Of a stretch of DNA of 64,000 nucleotides, positions 35,790-44,242 are shown piece after piece (the stretch's first letter is position 1; each line of letters opens with the position of its first letter). Both the position numbers and the translations under genes were made by a program. The notes below the pieces were generated by a model that worked only from the letters and a program-made list of their open reading frames with translations, was not told the DNA's origin and ran no database searches. The DNA comes from Ruminococcus sp. (lineage in GTDB: Bacteria; Bacillota; Clostridia; Oscillospirales; Ruminococcaceae), in assembly GCA_017558505.1 (NCBI GenBank), contig JAFYUM010000033.1:38271-102270 (forward strand). Direction: 5' to 3'.

Positions 35790-35938
35790 TGTATCTTTTT
35801 GTAGGAATGCTTCTCGGCATCCTTGTAGGACTTGCCGTAGGCAGTGCCTGTGCGTCCCTTGCATGGGCAAAGGCAGAAATCCGCAGACTCAACCGTGAAC
35901 TCAGAAAGGAATATGGCTATGCAGACGAGCAGAAGTAA
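35786..35938 (+). CDS. Small single-pass membrane protein
   Basis: A 50-aa protein: MMYLFVGMLLGILVGLAVGS and a further short hydrophobic run form one membrane helix with a GxxxG-like face, followed by a charged cytosolic tail (AEIRRLNRELRKE). It overlaps the previous stop by ATGA and has GGAGGTG 8 nt upstream, so it is almost certainly translated. Comparable small membrane proteins occur in conjugative operons; role unknown. Confidence 0.7.
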   Translation: MMYLFVGMLLGILVGLAVGSACASLAWAKAEIRRLNRELRKEYGYADEQK

Positions 35939-36116
35939 AACGAAACCCCACTACACCTTCACCGACAGCAGCATTCCCGTGATGCTCCGCAGCACAAAGG
36001 CTCTGCTTTCCCATAAGCAGTACAAGAACCTGTGTATTGCGGTAAACGAAGCCGAAGGCTATCACGAGAAGAAGAACGTCATCTTCCGCTGCATCGAACC
36101 CGTCATCCGTAAATAA
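35919..36116 (+). CDS. Small basic hypothetical protein
   Basis: A 65-aa basic protein (MQTSRSKTKPHYTFTDSSIP, then KALLSHKQYKNLCIAVNEAE). GAAAGGA lies 8 nt before ATG 35919, and it overlaps the previous gene by 20 nt in another frame. The charge suggests nucleic-acid contact, but no family is recognised. Confidence 0.6.
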   Translation: MQTSRSKTKPHYTFTDSSIPVMLRSTKALLSHKQYKNLCIAVNEAEGYHEKKNVIFRCIEPVIRK

Positions 36117-36131
36117 GTAATCAGGTCGTTT

Positions 36132-36190
36132 TGCCAATGACAGAAACATTCTGTGATTTGCAAAGCGACTTGTTCTTTCTGTCATTGGCA
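36132..36190 (+). repeat. 15-bp inverted repeat in the leader of the Dam gene
   Basis: TGCCAATGACAGAAA (36132-36146) and TTTCTGTCATTGGCA (36176-36190) are perfectly complementary around a 29-nt loop, 20 bp before the methyltransferase start. No T run follows, so this is more likely an operator or an mRNA structure than a terminator. Confidence 0.7.
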
Positions 36191-36209
36191 TACGACAGAA
36201 AGGAAACGA

Positions 36210-37049
36210 ATGAACAGTTTTATGTCATGGGTAGGCGGCAAGAAGTCACTGCGTGATGCAGTTCTTGCAAGATTCCCTCCCTATTATGAACGATATATTG
36301 AAGTCTTCGGCGGTGCAGGCTGGGTACTGTTCCATAAACCGCCCGGCAACGACTTCGAGGTATACAACGATTTCAACAGCAATCTGGTAAACCTGTACCG
36401 CTGTGTGAGAGATAACCCCAACAAGCTGAAATACAAGCTAAGATATGTCCTCGATTCCCGTCAGGACTTCGAATGGATTGCAAGTCTGCACAAACGTGGA
36501 CTTTTTCCGAGATTTCGGGATTATGACAGAGCTGCGAAGTTCTATCAGCTTGTCAGATACAGCTATGCAAGTGGGCTTAACAGCTTCGGCAGTCAGCCGC
36601 ATTCCATCTGGTCTGACTTTCCGATGATAGATATGGCGGCAAGAAGGTTGCAAAAGGTTGTGATTGAAAATAAAGACTTTGAGAAGCTCATAAGGCAGTA
36701 TGACCGCGCTGTGAGCTTTTTCTATTGTGATCCGCCGTATTTTGCAACAGAGAGCTATTACAAGGATGTAGGTTTCACAACGAAAGACCACATCAGACTG
36801 CGAGATACCTTGCTTGGTATTTCGGGGAAGTTTCTTGTTTCCTACAATGACTGCCCCGAAATCAGAGAGCTGTGGGATAAGCCCGGCATCTATATTGAGG
36901 AAATATCTCGCATCAATAACCTTGCACAGCGGTATGACGGTGGCTGTCAATACGCTGAGCTGTTAATTTCAAACTACGACACAAGTGAGAGAGCAAAGAT
37001 GGCACGTCAGCTGTCTTTTTTTGATGAGAATGGGGGCTTGATAATATGA
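36210..37049 (+). CDS. Dam-type DNA adenine-N6 methyltransferase
   Basis: A 279-aa D12-class methyltransferase. The N-terminal SWVGGKKSLRDAVLARFP is the AdoMet-binding motif I region, EVFGGAGWVLFHKPP the following motif and FYCDPPYFATESYY the catalytic DPPY motif (near residue 174). The start is ATG 36210, 5 nt after AAAGGAAA. It has no partner endonuclease and lies in an element operon, so it is an orphan enzyme that may protect the element from host restriction. Target sequence (GATC or other) is not readable. Overlaps the next start by ATGA. Confidence 0.92.
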   Translation: MNSFMSWVGGKKSLRDAVLARFPPYYERYIEVFGGAGWVLFHKPPGNDFEVYNDFNSNLVNLYRCVRDNPNKLKYKLRYVLDSRQDFEWIASLHKRGLFPRFRDYDRAAKFYQLVRYSYASGLNSFGSQPHSIWSDFPMIDMAARRLQKVVIENKDFEKLIRQYDRAVSFFYCDPPYFATESYYKDVGFTTKDHIRLRDTLLGISGKFLVSYNDCPEIRELWDKPGIYIEEISRINNLAQRYDGGCQYAELLISNYDTSERAKMARQLSFFDENGGLII

Positions 37050-37339
37050 AGGATACGAATATTGTGTACACCAAGGGCTTTGTCAATGACGATGGCTGCA
37101 TTGAAATTCCCGGTGTGTTTCTTGAAGATGGTGCAGAGGTAGATCTCGCCATCAAAACAAAGGCAGGACGCTTTGAGATTGCGATGTTCCCGTCTGAGGA
37201 AGTACAGCAGGCAGAACGTCATGAAGTAAAGGACTGTGGCATCTCGGAGGAAGAAATCATGAGGGTGTGTTCTGCACACAATGACTGCTCTGAATGCCCG
37301 CTGAACGATTATTGTGGGGAGGAATTTGCAGATGAATAA
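37046..37339 (+). CDS. Hypothetical protein with a C-terminal cysteine cluster
   Basis: A 97-aa protein. The N-terminal half (GCIEIPGVFLEDGAEVDLAI) looks like a small beta-barrel resembling AbrB-like swapped hairpins, and the end holds CSAHNDCSECPLNDYC, four closely spaced cysteines that could bind zinc or an Fe-S cluster. It overlaps the Dam stop by 4 nt and the following AbrB-like gene by 8 nt. No family is recognised. Confidence 0.6.
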   Translation: MKDTNIVYTKGFVNDDGCIEIPGVFLEDGAEVDLAIKTKAGRFEIAMFPSEEVQQAERHEVKDCGISEEEIMRVCSAHNDCSECPLNDYCGEEFADE

Positions 37340-37595
37340 GACATATCGTTTTCTTGGAAGAAATGGCAGAACTACGATTCCGATTCAGATTCGCCGTATG
37401 CTCAATATTGGCAAAGGTGATCTCATCGGATACAGTATTCAGGGCAACACCGTTGTTGTGACAAAAGAAAAGGTGTGTAACAACTGCAAAACAGAACATG
37501 ACTCTGTGCAGGAAATGGCTGAACAGCTTACTCCGCAGGAACGCAGAGAAATGCTCTCCTATCTTATGAAGAAAGCAAGAAGGGAGAAATGCTGA
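37332..37595 (+). CDS. AbrB/SpoVT-like DNA-binding protein
   Basis: An 87-aa protein whose first 50 residues (FLGRNGRTTIPIQIRRMLNI, GDLIGYSIQGNTVVVTKEK) show the swapped-hairpin AbrB fold, with the TIP-x-x-IR core that characterises these dimeric regulators. CNNC follows, then a helical tail (LTPQERREMLSYLMKKARRE). GGGGAGG lies 9 nt before ATG 37332. It probably regulates element genes; its operator could include the inverted repeat at 36132-36190, but that is a guess. Confidence 0.78.
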   Translation: MNKTYRFLGRNGRTTIPIQIRRMLNIGKGDLIGYSIQGNTVVVTKEKVCNNCKTEHDSVQEMAEQLTPQERREMLSYLMKKARREKC

Positions 37596-38314
37596 TGAAA
37601 ATCCGAGTATTCCAGATTGATCACGAAAAGGACGAGAAGAACCTCGCCTTCCGTGATTACCAGACCGCCCTTGCCAAGAACGGCAGAATCGATGAGTCTA
37701 TCTATAAGCAGGTGTACGGCAGCGAAGTACCGTGCAGAACCCTTGAAGAAGTCTATGCTCTCTGCAATGGAGAAAATAAGCCTCTTGGATATATTGCAGA
37801 ATCCATGTCGGTCAGCAATGTAGTAGAGGTAACACAAAGCAACAATCGTTGTTGCTTTTATGTGGATTCCGTTGGTTTTAAGATGGTGGACTTTGACACA
37901 TCAAAAGCAGACCGCAGTGATATGATGAGAATCCTCATCCTCGAAAACGAAAAAGTCCCGTATGAGGCGGAAATCAGTCACGATATCCATGCCATGCAGA
38001 ATGTGGTGGACGGTTCTATTGAGCCGATCTACTTCACACCAAAGGATGACGCTATCGTGTACTGCAACGATGAGTTTCTCCTCCACGACTATGCACCCAA
38101 TCGCTTTGTGGGAGAGATTCTCGTGCATGGTACGTTCTTTGTAGTCGGAAATACACGAAATGACGAGGGCGAATGGGAATCCTGTTCCCTTACCGATGAA
38201 CAAGTAGAGAAATATATGCAGCAGTTCTGGGCATATCTTGTACCCGTAGAAAGGCTCGAACAGCAGGAAGAAGAATGTGATGAGTCCGAGGATATCGGGC
38301 TTTCGCAGATATAA
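37595..38314 (+). CDS. YodL-like/DUF3846 protein
   Basis: A 239-aa protein of two parts. Residues 1-100 resemble the YodL-like domain (KIRVFQIDHEKDEKNLAFRD, RTLEEVYALCN), and residues about 110-190 match DUF3846 (ILILENEKVPYEAEI, MQNVVDGSIEPIYFTPKDD, FVGEILVHGTFFVVG). Both are common in plasmid and conjugative-element proteins; DUF3846 resembles antirestriction-associated genes in context. ATG 37595 lies 8 nt after GGGAGAA and overlaps the previous TGA. Function unknown. Confidence 0.75.
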   Translation: MKIRVFQIDHEKDEKNLAFRDYQTALAKNGRIDESIYKQVYGSEVPCRTLEEVYALCNGENKPLGYIAESMSVSNVVEVTQSNNRCCFYVDSVGFKMVDFDTSKADRSDMMRILILENEKVPYEAEISHDIHAMQNVVDGSIEPIYFTPKDDAIVYCNDEFLLHDYAPNRFVGEILVHGTFFVVGNTRNDEGEWESCSLTDEQVEKYMQQFWAYLVPVERLEQQEEECDESEDIGLSQI

Positions 38315-38337
38315 CGAAAAAGAAGGAGTGACGCCCA

Positions 38338-38694
38338 ATGAAAATCAGTGCAAGTATCAACAAGATGGTGGACAATCCCGATTCCGCAACCAAGGCGTAT
38401 GCCAGTGTTACACTTGACGGAATGTTCGCCGTGCATGGTCTGCGTGTTATGGAGGGCGAAAAAGGCAGATTTGTTAATATGCCGTCTACTTCCTATAAGG
38501 ACAGGGACGGTAATACCCAGTACAATGACACCTTCCATGCCATCACCAAGTCTGCCCGTGAAGCCATCAATCAGGCTGTGCTGAATGCTTATGAATTCAA
38601 GCTTCAGCAGATGCAGGCAACAGAGATTGATGTAGAGCCAAGCGAAGAAGAATCTGAAGAAATGGAGGAGCCTGAACCCGAAATGTCTATGTAA
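38338..38694 (+). CDS. SpoVG-family protein
   Basis: A 118-aa protein whose first 85 residues match SpoVG (KAYASVTLDGMFAVHGLRVM, GRFVNMPSTSYKD, YNDTFHAIT), a small site-specific DNA/RNA-binding regulator. The family core is complete; an acidic tail (SEEESEEMEEPEPEMSM) is added, like those on the DUF4314 and 19119 proteins of the same element. GAAGGAG precedes the start. It is probably the element's own copy rather than the sporulation regulator. Confidence 0.85.
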   Translation: MKISASINKMVDNPDSATKAYASVTLDGMFAVHGLRVMEGEKGRFVNMPSTSYKDRDGNTQYNDTFHAITKSAREAINQAVLNAYEFKLQQMQATEIDVEPSEEESEEMEEPEPEMSM

Positions 38695-38756
38695 TCTGCA
38701 AAAAGAAAAGCTGTGTAACTTGGTGCTAAAGTAGAAGTTTCGGAAAAAGACTGGAT

Positions 38757-38785
38757 TTGCAAAACTTCTTGTGATATGGTATAAT
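38757..38785 (+). promoter_or_regulatory. Promoter of the lipoprotein gene
   Basis: TTGCAA (38757-38762), 17-bp spacer, TATAAT (38780-38785), 26 bp before the start codon. Confidence 0.6.
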
Positions 38786-38811
38786 TAACCTAATACAAGG
38801 AGGACTTGCAT

Positions 38812-39849
38812 ATGAAAAAATCCTTACTGCTTCTGCTGTTGTGTACAGGAATCCTGACCGGCTGTGGTAATCAGGCATTGCCTGCAGAACCGACGGAAAC
38901 CTCGACGGTGAGCCAGACGACATCAGCCGTGCAGGACGCAGAGCAAAGCACAACAACTACCACAACAATAACCGAAGGGATACCCGAAGTCACTGAAACT
39001 TGTTCGGAAGTGATCTCATCGGTTGCCACGGTCACAGAAACCAATACAGTGACGGAAGAAATTCCGAATGATACCGAAAGCACCACAACCACAGCTTCTG
39101 TGCCGGAAGAAGAATCTTCTGAAGCAGAGAGCATAACAAGCAAACCGACCGTGACCAATAAGGTCACAACTACTACAAAGGCTGATACAGAACCTACTGT
39201 GACCACAAAAGTCACTACTACGACAAAGGTCACTACTACAAAAACGCCAACTACAACTACAGCAAAACCTGTAACCACTACAAAGGCTACAACTACAACA
39301 AAGACAACAACCACAACTACGGTTACAACACCATCCGGACCTGTGATAACGGACGATAACCTTTATGGTTACTACTTCAATCTATCAGATAAGCTGAACG
39401 ATCCTGTTCTGGACTGGACAAAGGTAACCTTACATGTTGGACTCTTTATTGAGCAGTACCCGATTGATTATAGAAATATGTATCAAATAGGTACAACCTT
39501 CGGTGGAACAGATTATGAAAAAGCTGTCGCTGTGTGTGAGTATGCTTACAATCTCGGCGGTCAGAACTGCATCGAATATGCCTTGAATGCGTATTTTCTC
39601 GGCAAGGGTGCAGGCATAGACATCACAATTGCAAGATCGTCAAAGTACGATTGGTACGGTCATGTGGCAAATACAATCAAGCTGGATGGCAAGTGGTACT
39701 ATATGGAACCGCAAGGCAACATTGTAGGTTCGCCTTACACTTATGCCGCAGCAGGCAACGGAATCAGCTATCCTAACGGGTTGGATATCACAACAGACAT
39801 CTATGAGAAAAACGTATCAGTCACGATTGCAGATGACTGGTACAAATAA
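38812..39849 (+). CDS. Lipoprotein with Thr-rich stalk and transglutaminase-like domain
   Basis: A 345-aa lipoprotein. The signal peptide ends in the lipobox LTGC (Cys near residue 20). Residues about 25-185 are Thr/Ser/Glu-rich with runs of TTT codons, a wall-spanning stalk. The C-terminal domain (about 185-345) has GGQNCIEYALNAYFLGKGAG, then YGHVANTIKLDGKWYYMEPQGN; the Cys, His and acidic order fits a transglutaminase/papain-like protease fold. AAGGAGG precedes ATG 38812. A role in wall or surface-protein processing for the adjacent conjugation-type genes is inferred. Confidence 0.75.
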   Translation: MKKSLLLLLLCTGILTGCGNQALPAEPTETSTVSQTTSAVQDAEQSTTTTTTITEGIPEVTETCSEVISSVATVTETNTVTEEIPNDTESTTTTASVPEEESSEAESITSKPTVTNKVTTTTKADTEPTVTTKVTTTTKVTTTKTPTTTTAKPVTTTKATTTTKTTTTTTVTTPSGPVITDDNLYGYYFNLSDKLNDPVLDWTKVTLHVGLFIEQYPIDYRNMYQIGTTFGGTDYEKAVAVCEYAYNLGGQNCIEYALNAYFLGKGAGIDITIARSSKYDWYGHVANTIKLDGKWYYMEPQGNIVGSPYTYAAAGNGISYPNGLDITTDIYEKNVSVTIADDWYK

Positions 39850-39861
39850 GCCAAAGAAGAA

Positions 39862-39889
39862 AGAGTCGAAGAAATTCGGCTCTTTTTTT
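39862..39889 (+). terminator. Terminator of the lipoprotein gene
   Basis: AGAGTCGAA pairs with TTCGGCTCT (one G-T pair), followed by seven T. Confidence 0.8.
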
Positions 39890-39919
39890 GTGCCAAAATG
39901 AAGAAGGAGTGATGTACGA

Positions 39920-42900
39920 ATGTTCAAAAACAGCAAAATCGTAAAGAAGATCGGTGCAGGGTTCATGGCAGGGCTCTGCACCATTTCTATGCTCACAACT
40001 GCAATGAGTGGTGTGATTACAGCTCATGCAGCAAGTGAAACCAAAGAGGAAGTATTCCCCTCTGCCGATAAGGTAATTGCACAGGCGGCAACGCTGCTCG
40101 GCTCTCCTTATGCATTCGGCTGTAAGGGATACACAGGTATCTATTATCAGGACAGTTATAAGCCCCTTGAAACCGACTTTGTCCGTAGTCAGGGCATCGA
40201 CTGTTCGGGACTTGTCTATTACACCCTCACCCATCTCGGCTACAGCACCACGGGATTCAGCTGGAACAATCCTGTTCCTGTGGATACAGCACACTGGATC
40301 AGTGTCAATGACCAGTGTACAATCACCTATGATGGCGTAACATCCAAGGTGGATGTGGAGAAAAAGAAAATCAGCACGGAAGAACGTCCCTATTGGGAGT
40401 GTGCTGACGGCTCTACCATTACACCCGGTTCTGTAGTTGTGGCTGAGATGCCCAGTGGAATTGACCATGCATGGATCTATATGGGCGAATTCGACTCCAG
40501 AGCTGAAGTGGTAACCTACCTCAAGAATATTGGCGTTGACGAATCGCTTATCACTACTGCAACAGTCGGTAACGGCAATGGTGACGGCGGCAGACATTGG
40601 AGAATTGAGTCCAATGGTTCACAGGGTGTTGTTATCAACAACAATACGGACGGCAAGAAAGCATCTGTCATGAATATGTACGCTTATCGTATTACGCAGA
40701 CAGATGTACAGTTTAAAATCCGTAAGATTAATGTCAATACAGGTGCCATTATCGGCGAATCTCCTGTAGACAATTCCACAGCCGTATACGGCGTATACTC
40801 TGACAAGAATTGCACAGATAAGGTGGCTGAAATCAAAATCGGTGCTAATGGTATCGGAATGACAATGCTTCCTTTGAAGGTGTATTATGTGAAGGAGATC
40901 AAAGCACCGACAGGCTATGCACTGGATGAAACTGTGTATACTCTGACCAACGGAGATACAATGGATCTTCCGGAAGATTATCTCACAGGAACAATCAGAA
41001 TCAACAAAACCGCCGAGGATGGTATTGTTTGTGGCAGAGAGTTCAAGGTTGTTGGTTCCGATAAAAAGAACTATACAAGCAAAACAAATGCGAGTGGTAT
41101 TGCAGAGTTTACCGATCTCCCTGTCTATGATATGACTACAGGCACGGCAATCACCTACACTATCAGCGAAATCAATGTCGAAACCCGTTACGAAACACCG
41201 AAGGCACAGAACGTAACGCTCACAAGCGGTACAGTAGACCTTACGGTGACAGCAAACTTCGTCAATGAACTGAAAACAGGCTCTATCCGCATCAACAAGC
41301 AGTCTGAGGACAATCAGAACGGCGACAGAACCTTCACAATCACAGGTAACGGCGAAACCTACACCATTACCACAGGTGCGGACGGTATCGCAATTCTTTC
41401 GGACATTCCTGTGTACAACAGCGAAAACGAAAAGATTGAGTATACCATTTCCGAGAAAGATGTGCCTATCCGATATGTAGTGCCTGCTAACCAGACAGCA
41501 ACACTCACAGCAGATGCAACCGTGGACGTAACATTCGAGAATGTCCTCAAGAAGTTCACAGTAGAAGTTGTGAAGAAGGACATCGAGAACGGCACAGCAC
41601 AGGGCGATGCAAGCCTTGCAGGTGCGGTTTACGGCATTTACAGCGGCGATGAACTCATCGACACTTACACCACAGACGAATACGGCAGCTTCATCACACA
41701 TGAGTTTGAGTGCGGTGAAAACTGGACAATCAAGGAACTGACTCCATCCGAGGGTTATCTCCTTGATACAACGGTATATTCCGTTGGTGCAGAGGAAAAG
41801 AAATACACCATCGAGAACAACGCAATCGAAATGACAGTTTATGAAACACCTGTCAAGGGCAAGATCTCCATCATCAAGCACAGTGATGACGGCACAACAG
41901 GCATCGAAACTCCCGAAGTCGGTGCAGAGTTTGGCATCTATCTGAAATCCGCAGGCTCTTTTGAGAATGCAAATGAATCGGAAAGAGATCACCTTGTATG
42001 CGACGAAAACGGCTTTGCACAGACCAAAATGCTCCCTTACGGTATCTATGTCGTACACCAGACAGTCGGCTGGGACAACACCGAATGGGTGGATGACTTC
42101 GAGGTCAATGTGTGCGAAAACGAAGAAGATTACTTCTATATCATCAACGACGCAGTCCTCACATCCTATGTGAAGATTGTGAAGAAGGACGCTGAAACAG
42201 GCAATATCATTCCTGTGGCAGGTATCGGCTTTAAGGTATGGGATTGCACCAATGAGTGCTATGTAGCACAGACTGTAAACTACCCGACACCTGCAGAGAT
42301 TGACACATTCTATACCGATGGAACAGGTACACTTATGCTCCCGAATGAGCTTGTATACGGAAATTACGAGCTTCATGAGGTACAGTCGGCTAACGGATAT
42401 GTTCTCGACAGCAAGCCTGTACCGTTCACAATTGACGGCACAGTGGATACTGTGACAGTCGAAAAGACCAACAAGCCTCAGAAAGGTAAGATTTCTGTGC
42501 AGAAGTCCGGTGATGTATTCACATCTGTAATTGCAGGCGAAACTCTTTACACTCCCGTGTTCGAGGAAACAGGTCTTGCAGGTGCAGTGTTTGAAATCAC
42601 AGCCGCAGAGGAAATTGTAACCGCTGACGGCACAATCCGTGCAAACAAGGGTGACGTTGTAGCAACCCTCACAACCGATGCAAACGGCTATGCAGAGAGT
42701 GATCTGCTCTATCTCGGCAAGTACGAGGTAAAAGAAACCAAGGCTCCTTACGGTTACGTTCAGAACGCTGTTTCCGAAACAGTAGAACTGACCTATGCAG
42801 GACAGGAAATCGAGGTGAGAGATACAGTGAATCAGACATTTGTCAATGACTATCAGGAGGTAGATATTACGCTCTCCAAGTTTATGGAGTACGATGAACT

Positions 42901-44239
42901 CTTCGGGCTTGGCGAGAATGAGGAATACCGCTTTGTCCGCTTCGGACTGTTTGCAGATGAAGTCATCACTGCGGCAGATTGCACTACCATTCCCGAAAAC
43001 GGCATGATCGCAGAGGTATCTCTCGGCGAGGATATGACCGCAAAATTCAATGCACAGCTCCCGTTTGGTCGCTACTATATACAGGAAATCGCAACCGATG
43101 AACACTATATGCTGAACGGTGAAAAGTATCTCGTGAACTTCGAGTATATGGGACAGGAAGTTACTACGGTATCCTTTGACTGTGGCACCTTTGAAAACCA
43201 CCTCAAGCGTGGCAATGCCAACGGATACAAGGTAAACGAGGACGATGAACCCCTTGCCAATGCACTCTTCGGTCTTTTCGCTGTTGGTACAGAAACATTC
43301 ACTGCGGATACAGCCATCAAGACTGCTGTCTCCGATGAAACAGGTTATTTTGAGTTCACAGAAATTCCTTATGGTGAGTATGTGATCTGTGAGATTCAGG
43401 CTCCAGACGGATATATTCTCTCGGATAAACAGTATCCTGTAACAATCAATGAGGACGGCGATACTGTCGAAATCACTGCTGAAAACAAGCCTATCACAGT
43501 GGAAATCAGCAAGCAGGACATCTACGGTTCAGAGCTTGCAGGTGCAGAAATGCAGCTTATTGACTCCGAGGGTAATGTTGTGGATGAGTGGACATCCGAT
43601 GGTACAAACCATGTCGTAACGGAACTTCCTGTGGGCAAGTATACGCTCAAGGAAACCGCAGCTCCTGACGGATATATCATCGCAACAGACATCAGCTTCG
43701 AAGTATTTGCAGACGGTTCTGCTGTCGTTGAAAATGTGGACGCAACTGCCACTACCGAGGACGGACATCCTCTCATTGTAATGGTGGATGATACAACCAA
43801 GGTAGAAATCAGCAAGCGTGATATAACAAACGACAATGAGCTTGCAGGTGCTACACTCCAGATTATCGACGAAAACGGCGAAGCCATTGAGGAATGGGTA
43901 TCTACAGACAAGCCCCACTATATCGAGGCACAGCTTATTGCAGGCAAGACCTATACCCTCACAGAAACAGCAGCTCCCGATGGATATTCTATCACAAACT
44001 CCATTGATTTCACAGTCAATGCAGATGGTACGGTAACACCCGTTGTGATGTACGATGAGCCGATTCCCGATACACCCGACATTCCCACAGGCGACACCAC
44101 AAGCAGACTGCCCGGAATTCTGATGATTGCGTCAGGTCTTGTAATGCTTCTCATTGCAGGAATGGGCAGAAAGAAAAAGGACGAGTCTGACGATTATGCA
44201 ACACTCTGTCCCGACTTTATTGAAACGGAGGAGGAATAA
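39920..44239 (+). CDS. NlpC/P60 hydrolase with multiple CnaB repeats, wall-anchored
   Basis: A 1439-aa surface protein. Signal peptide 1-37; NlpC/P60 peptidase domain (about 45-230) with catalytic C95 (QGIDCSGL), H183 (IDHAWIYMG) and HWRIESNG; then eight or nine SpaA/CnaB-type beta modules (about 240-1380), marked by recurring (L)AGA-x-(F/Y)-x-(I/L) starts and KET-x-APxGY ends. Such modules often form Lys-Asn isopeptide bonds. The C terminus has IPTGD, a hydrophobic segment, RKKK and an unusually long 20-residue tail. Sortase B follows 3 nt later. I infer a surface stalk with peptidoglycan-cutting activity for a conjugation apparatus. Confidence 0.88.
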   Translation: MFKNSKIVKKIGAGFMAGLCTISMLTTAMSGVITAHAASETKEEVFPSADKVIAQAATLLGSPYAFGCKGYTGIYYQDSYKPLETDFVRSQGIDCSGLVYYTLTHLGYSTTGFSWNNPVPVDTAHWISVNDQCTITYDGVTSKVDVEKKKISTEERPYWECADGSTITPGSVVVAEMPSGIDHAWIYMGEFDSRAEVVTYLKNIGVDESLITTATVGNGNGDGGRHWRIESNGSQGVVINNNTDGKKASVMNMYAYRITQTDVQFKIRKINVNTGAIIGESPVDNSTAVYGVYSDKNCTDKVAEIKIGANGIGMTMLPLKVYYVKEIKAPTGYALDETVYTLTNGDTMDLPEDYLTGTIRINKTAEDGIVCGREFKVVGSDKKNYTSKTNASGIAEFTDLPVYDMTTGTAITYTISEINVETRYETPKAQNVTLTSGTVDLTVTANFVNELKTGSIRINKQSEDNQNGDRTFTITGNGETYTITTGADGIAILSDIPVYNSENEKIEYTISEKDVPIRYVVPANQTATLTADATVDVTFENVLKKFTVEVVKKDIENGTAQGDASLAGAVYGIYSGDELIDTYTTDEYGSFITHEFECGENWTIKELTPSEGYLLDTTVYSVGAEEKKYTIENNAIEMTVYETPVKGKISIIKHSDDGTTGIETPEVGAEFGIYLKSAGSFENANESERDHLVCDENGFAQTKMLPYGIYVVHQTVGWDNTEWVDDFEVNVCENEEDYFYIINDAVLTSYVKIVKKDAETGNIIPVAGIGFKVWDCTNECYVAQTVNYPTPAEIDTFYTDGTGTLMLPNELVYGNYELHEVQSANGYVLDSKPVPFTIDGTVDTVTVEKTNKPQKGKISVQKSGDVFTSVIAGETLYTPVFEETGLAGAVFEITAAEEIVTADGTIRANKGDVVATLTTDANGYAESDLLYLGKYEVKETKAPYGYVQNAVSETVELTYAGQEIEVRDTVNQTFVNDYQEVDITLSKFMEYDELFGLGENEEYRFVRFGLFADEVITAADCTTIPENGMIAEVSLGEDMTAKFNAQLPFGRYYIQEIATDEHYMLNGEKYLVNFEYMGQEVTTVSFDCGTFENHLKRGNANGYKVNEDDEPLANALFGLFAVGTETFTADTAIKTAVSDETGYFEFTEIPYGEYVICEIQAPDGYILSDKQYPVTINEDGDTVEITAENKPITVEISKQDIYGSELAGAEMQLIDSEGNVVDEWTSDGTNHVVTELPVGKYTLKETAAPDGYIIATDISFEVFADGSAVVENVDATATTEDGHPLIVMVDDTTKVEISKRDITNDNELAGATLQIIDENGEAIEEWVSTDKPHYIEAQLIAGKTYTLTETAAPDGYSITNSIDFTVNADGTVTPVVMYDEPIPDTPDIPTGDTTSRLPGILMIASGLVMLLIAGMGRKKKDESDDYATLCPDFIETEEE

Positions 44240-44242
44240 CGT

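Noticed and set aside
34710..35870. A 386-codon minus-strand open frame
   Set aside because: Antisense to the methyltransferase 3' part and the YubB-like gene, which have motifs and coupled starts.
38871..39314. A Val-rich minus-strand open frame
   Set aside because: It is the complement of the Thr-codon tract of the lipoprotein.
40619..43201. An 860-codon open frame on the minus strand opposite the CnaB protein gene
   Set aside because: It mirrors the strongly supported plus-strand gene; the repetitive CnaB codons leave the opposite frame open. Cys-rich nonsense composition, no ribosome site.
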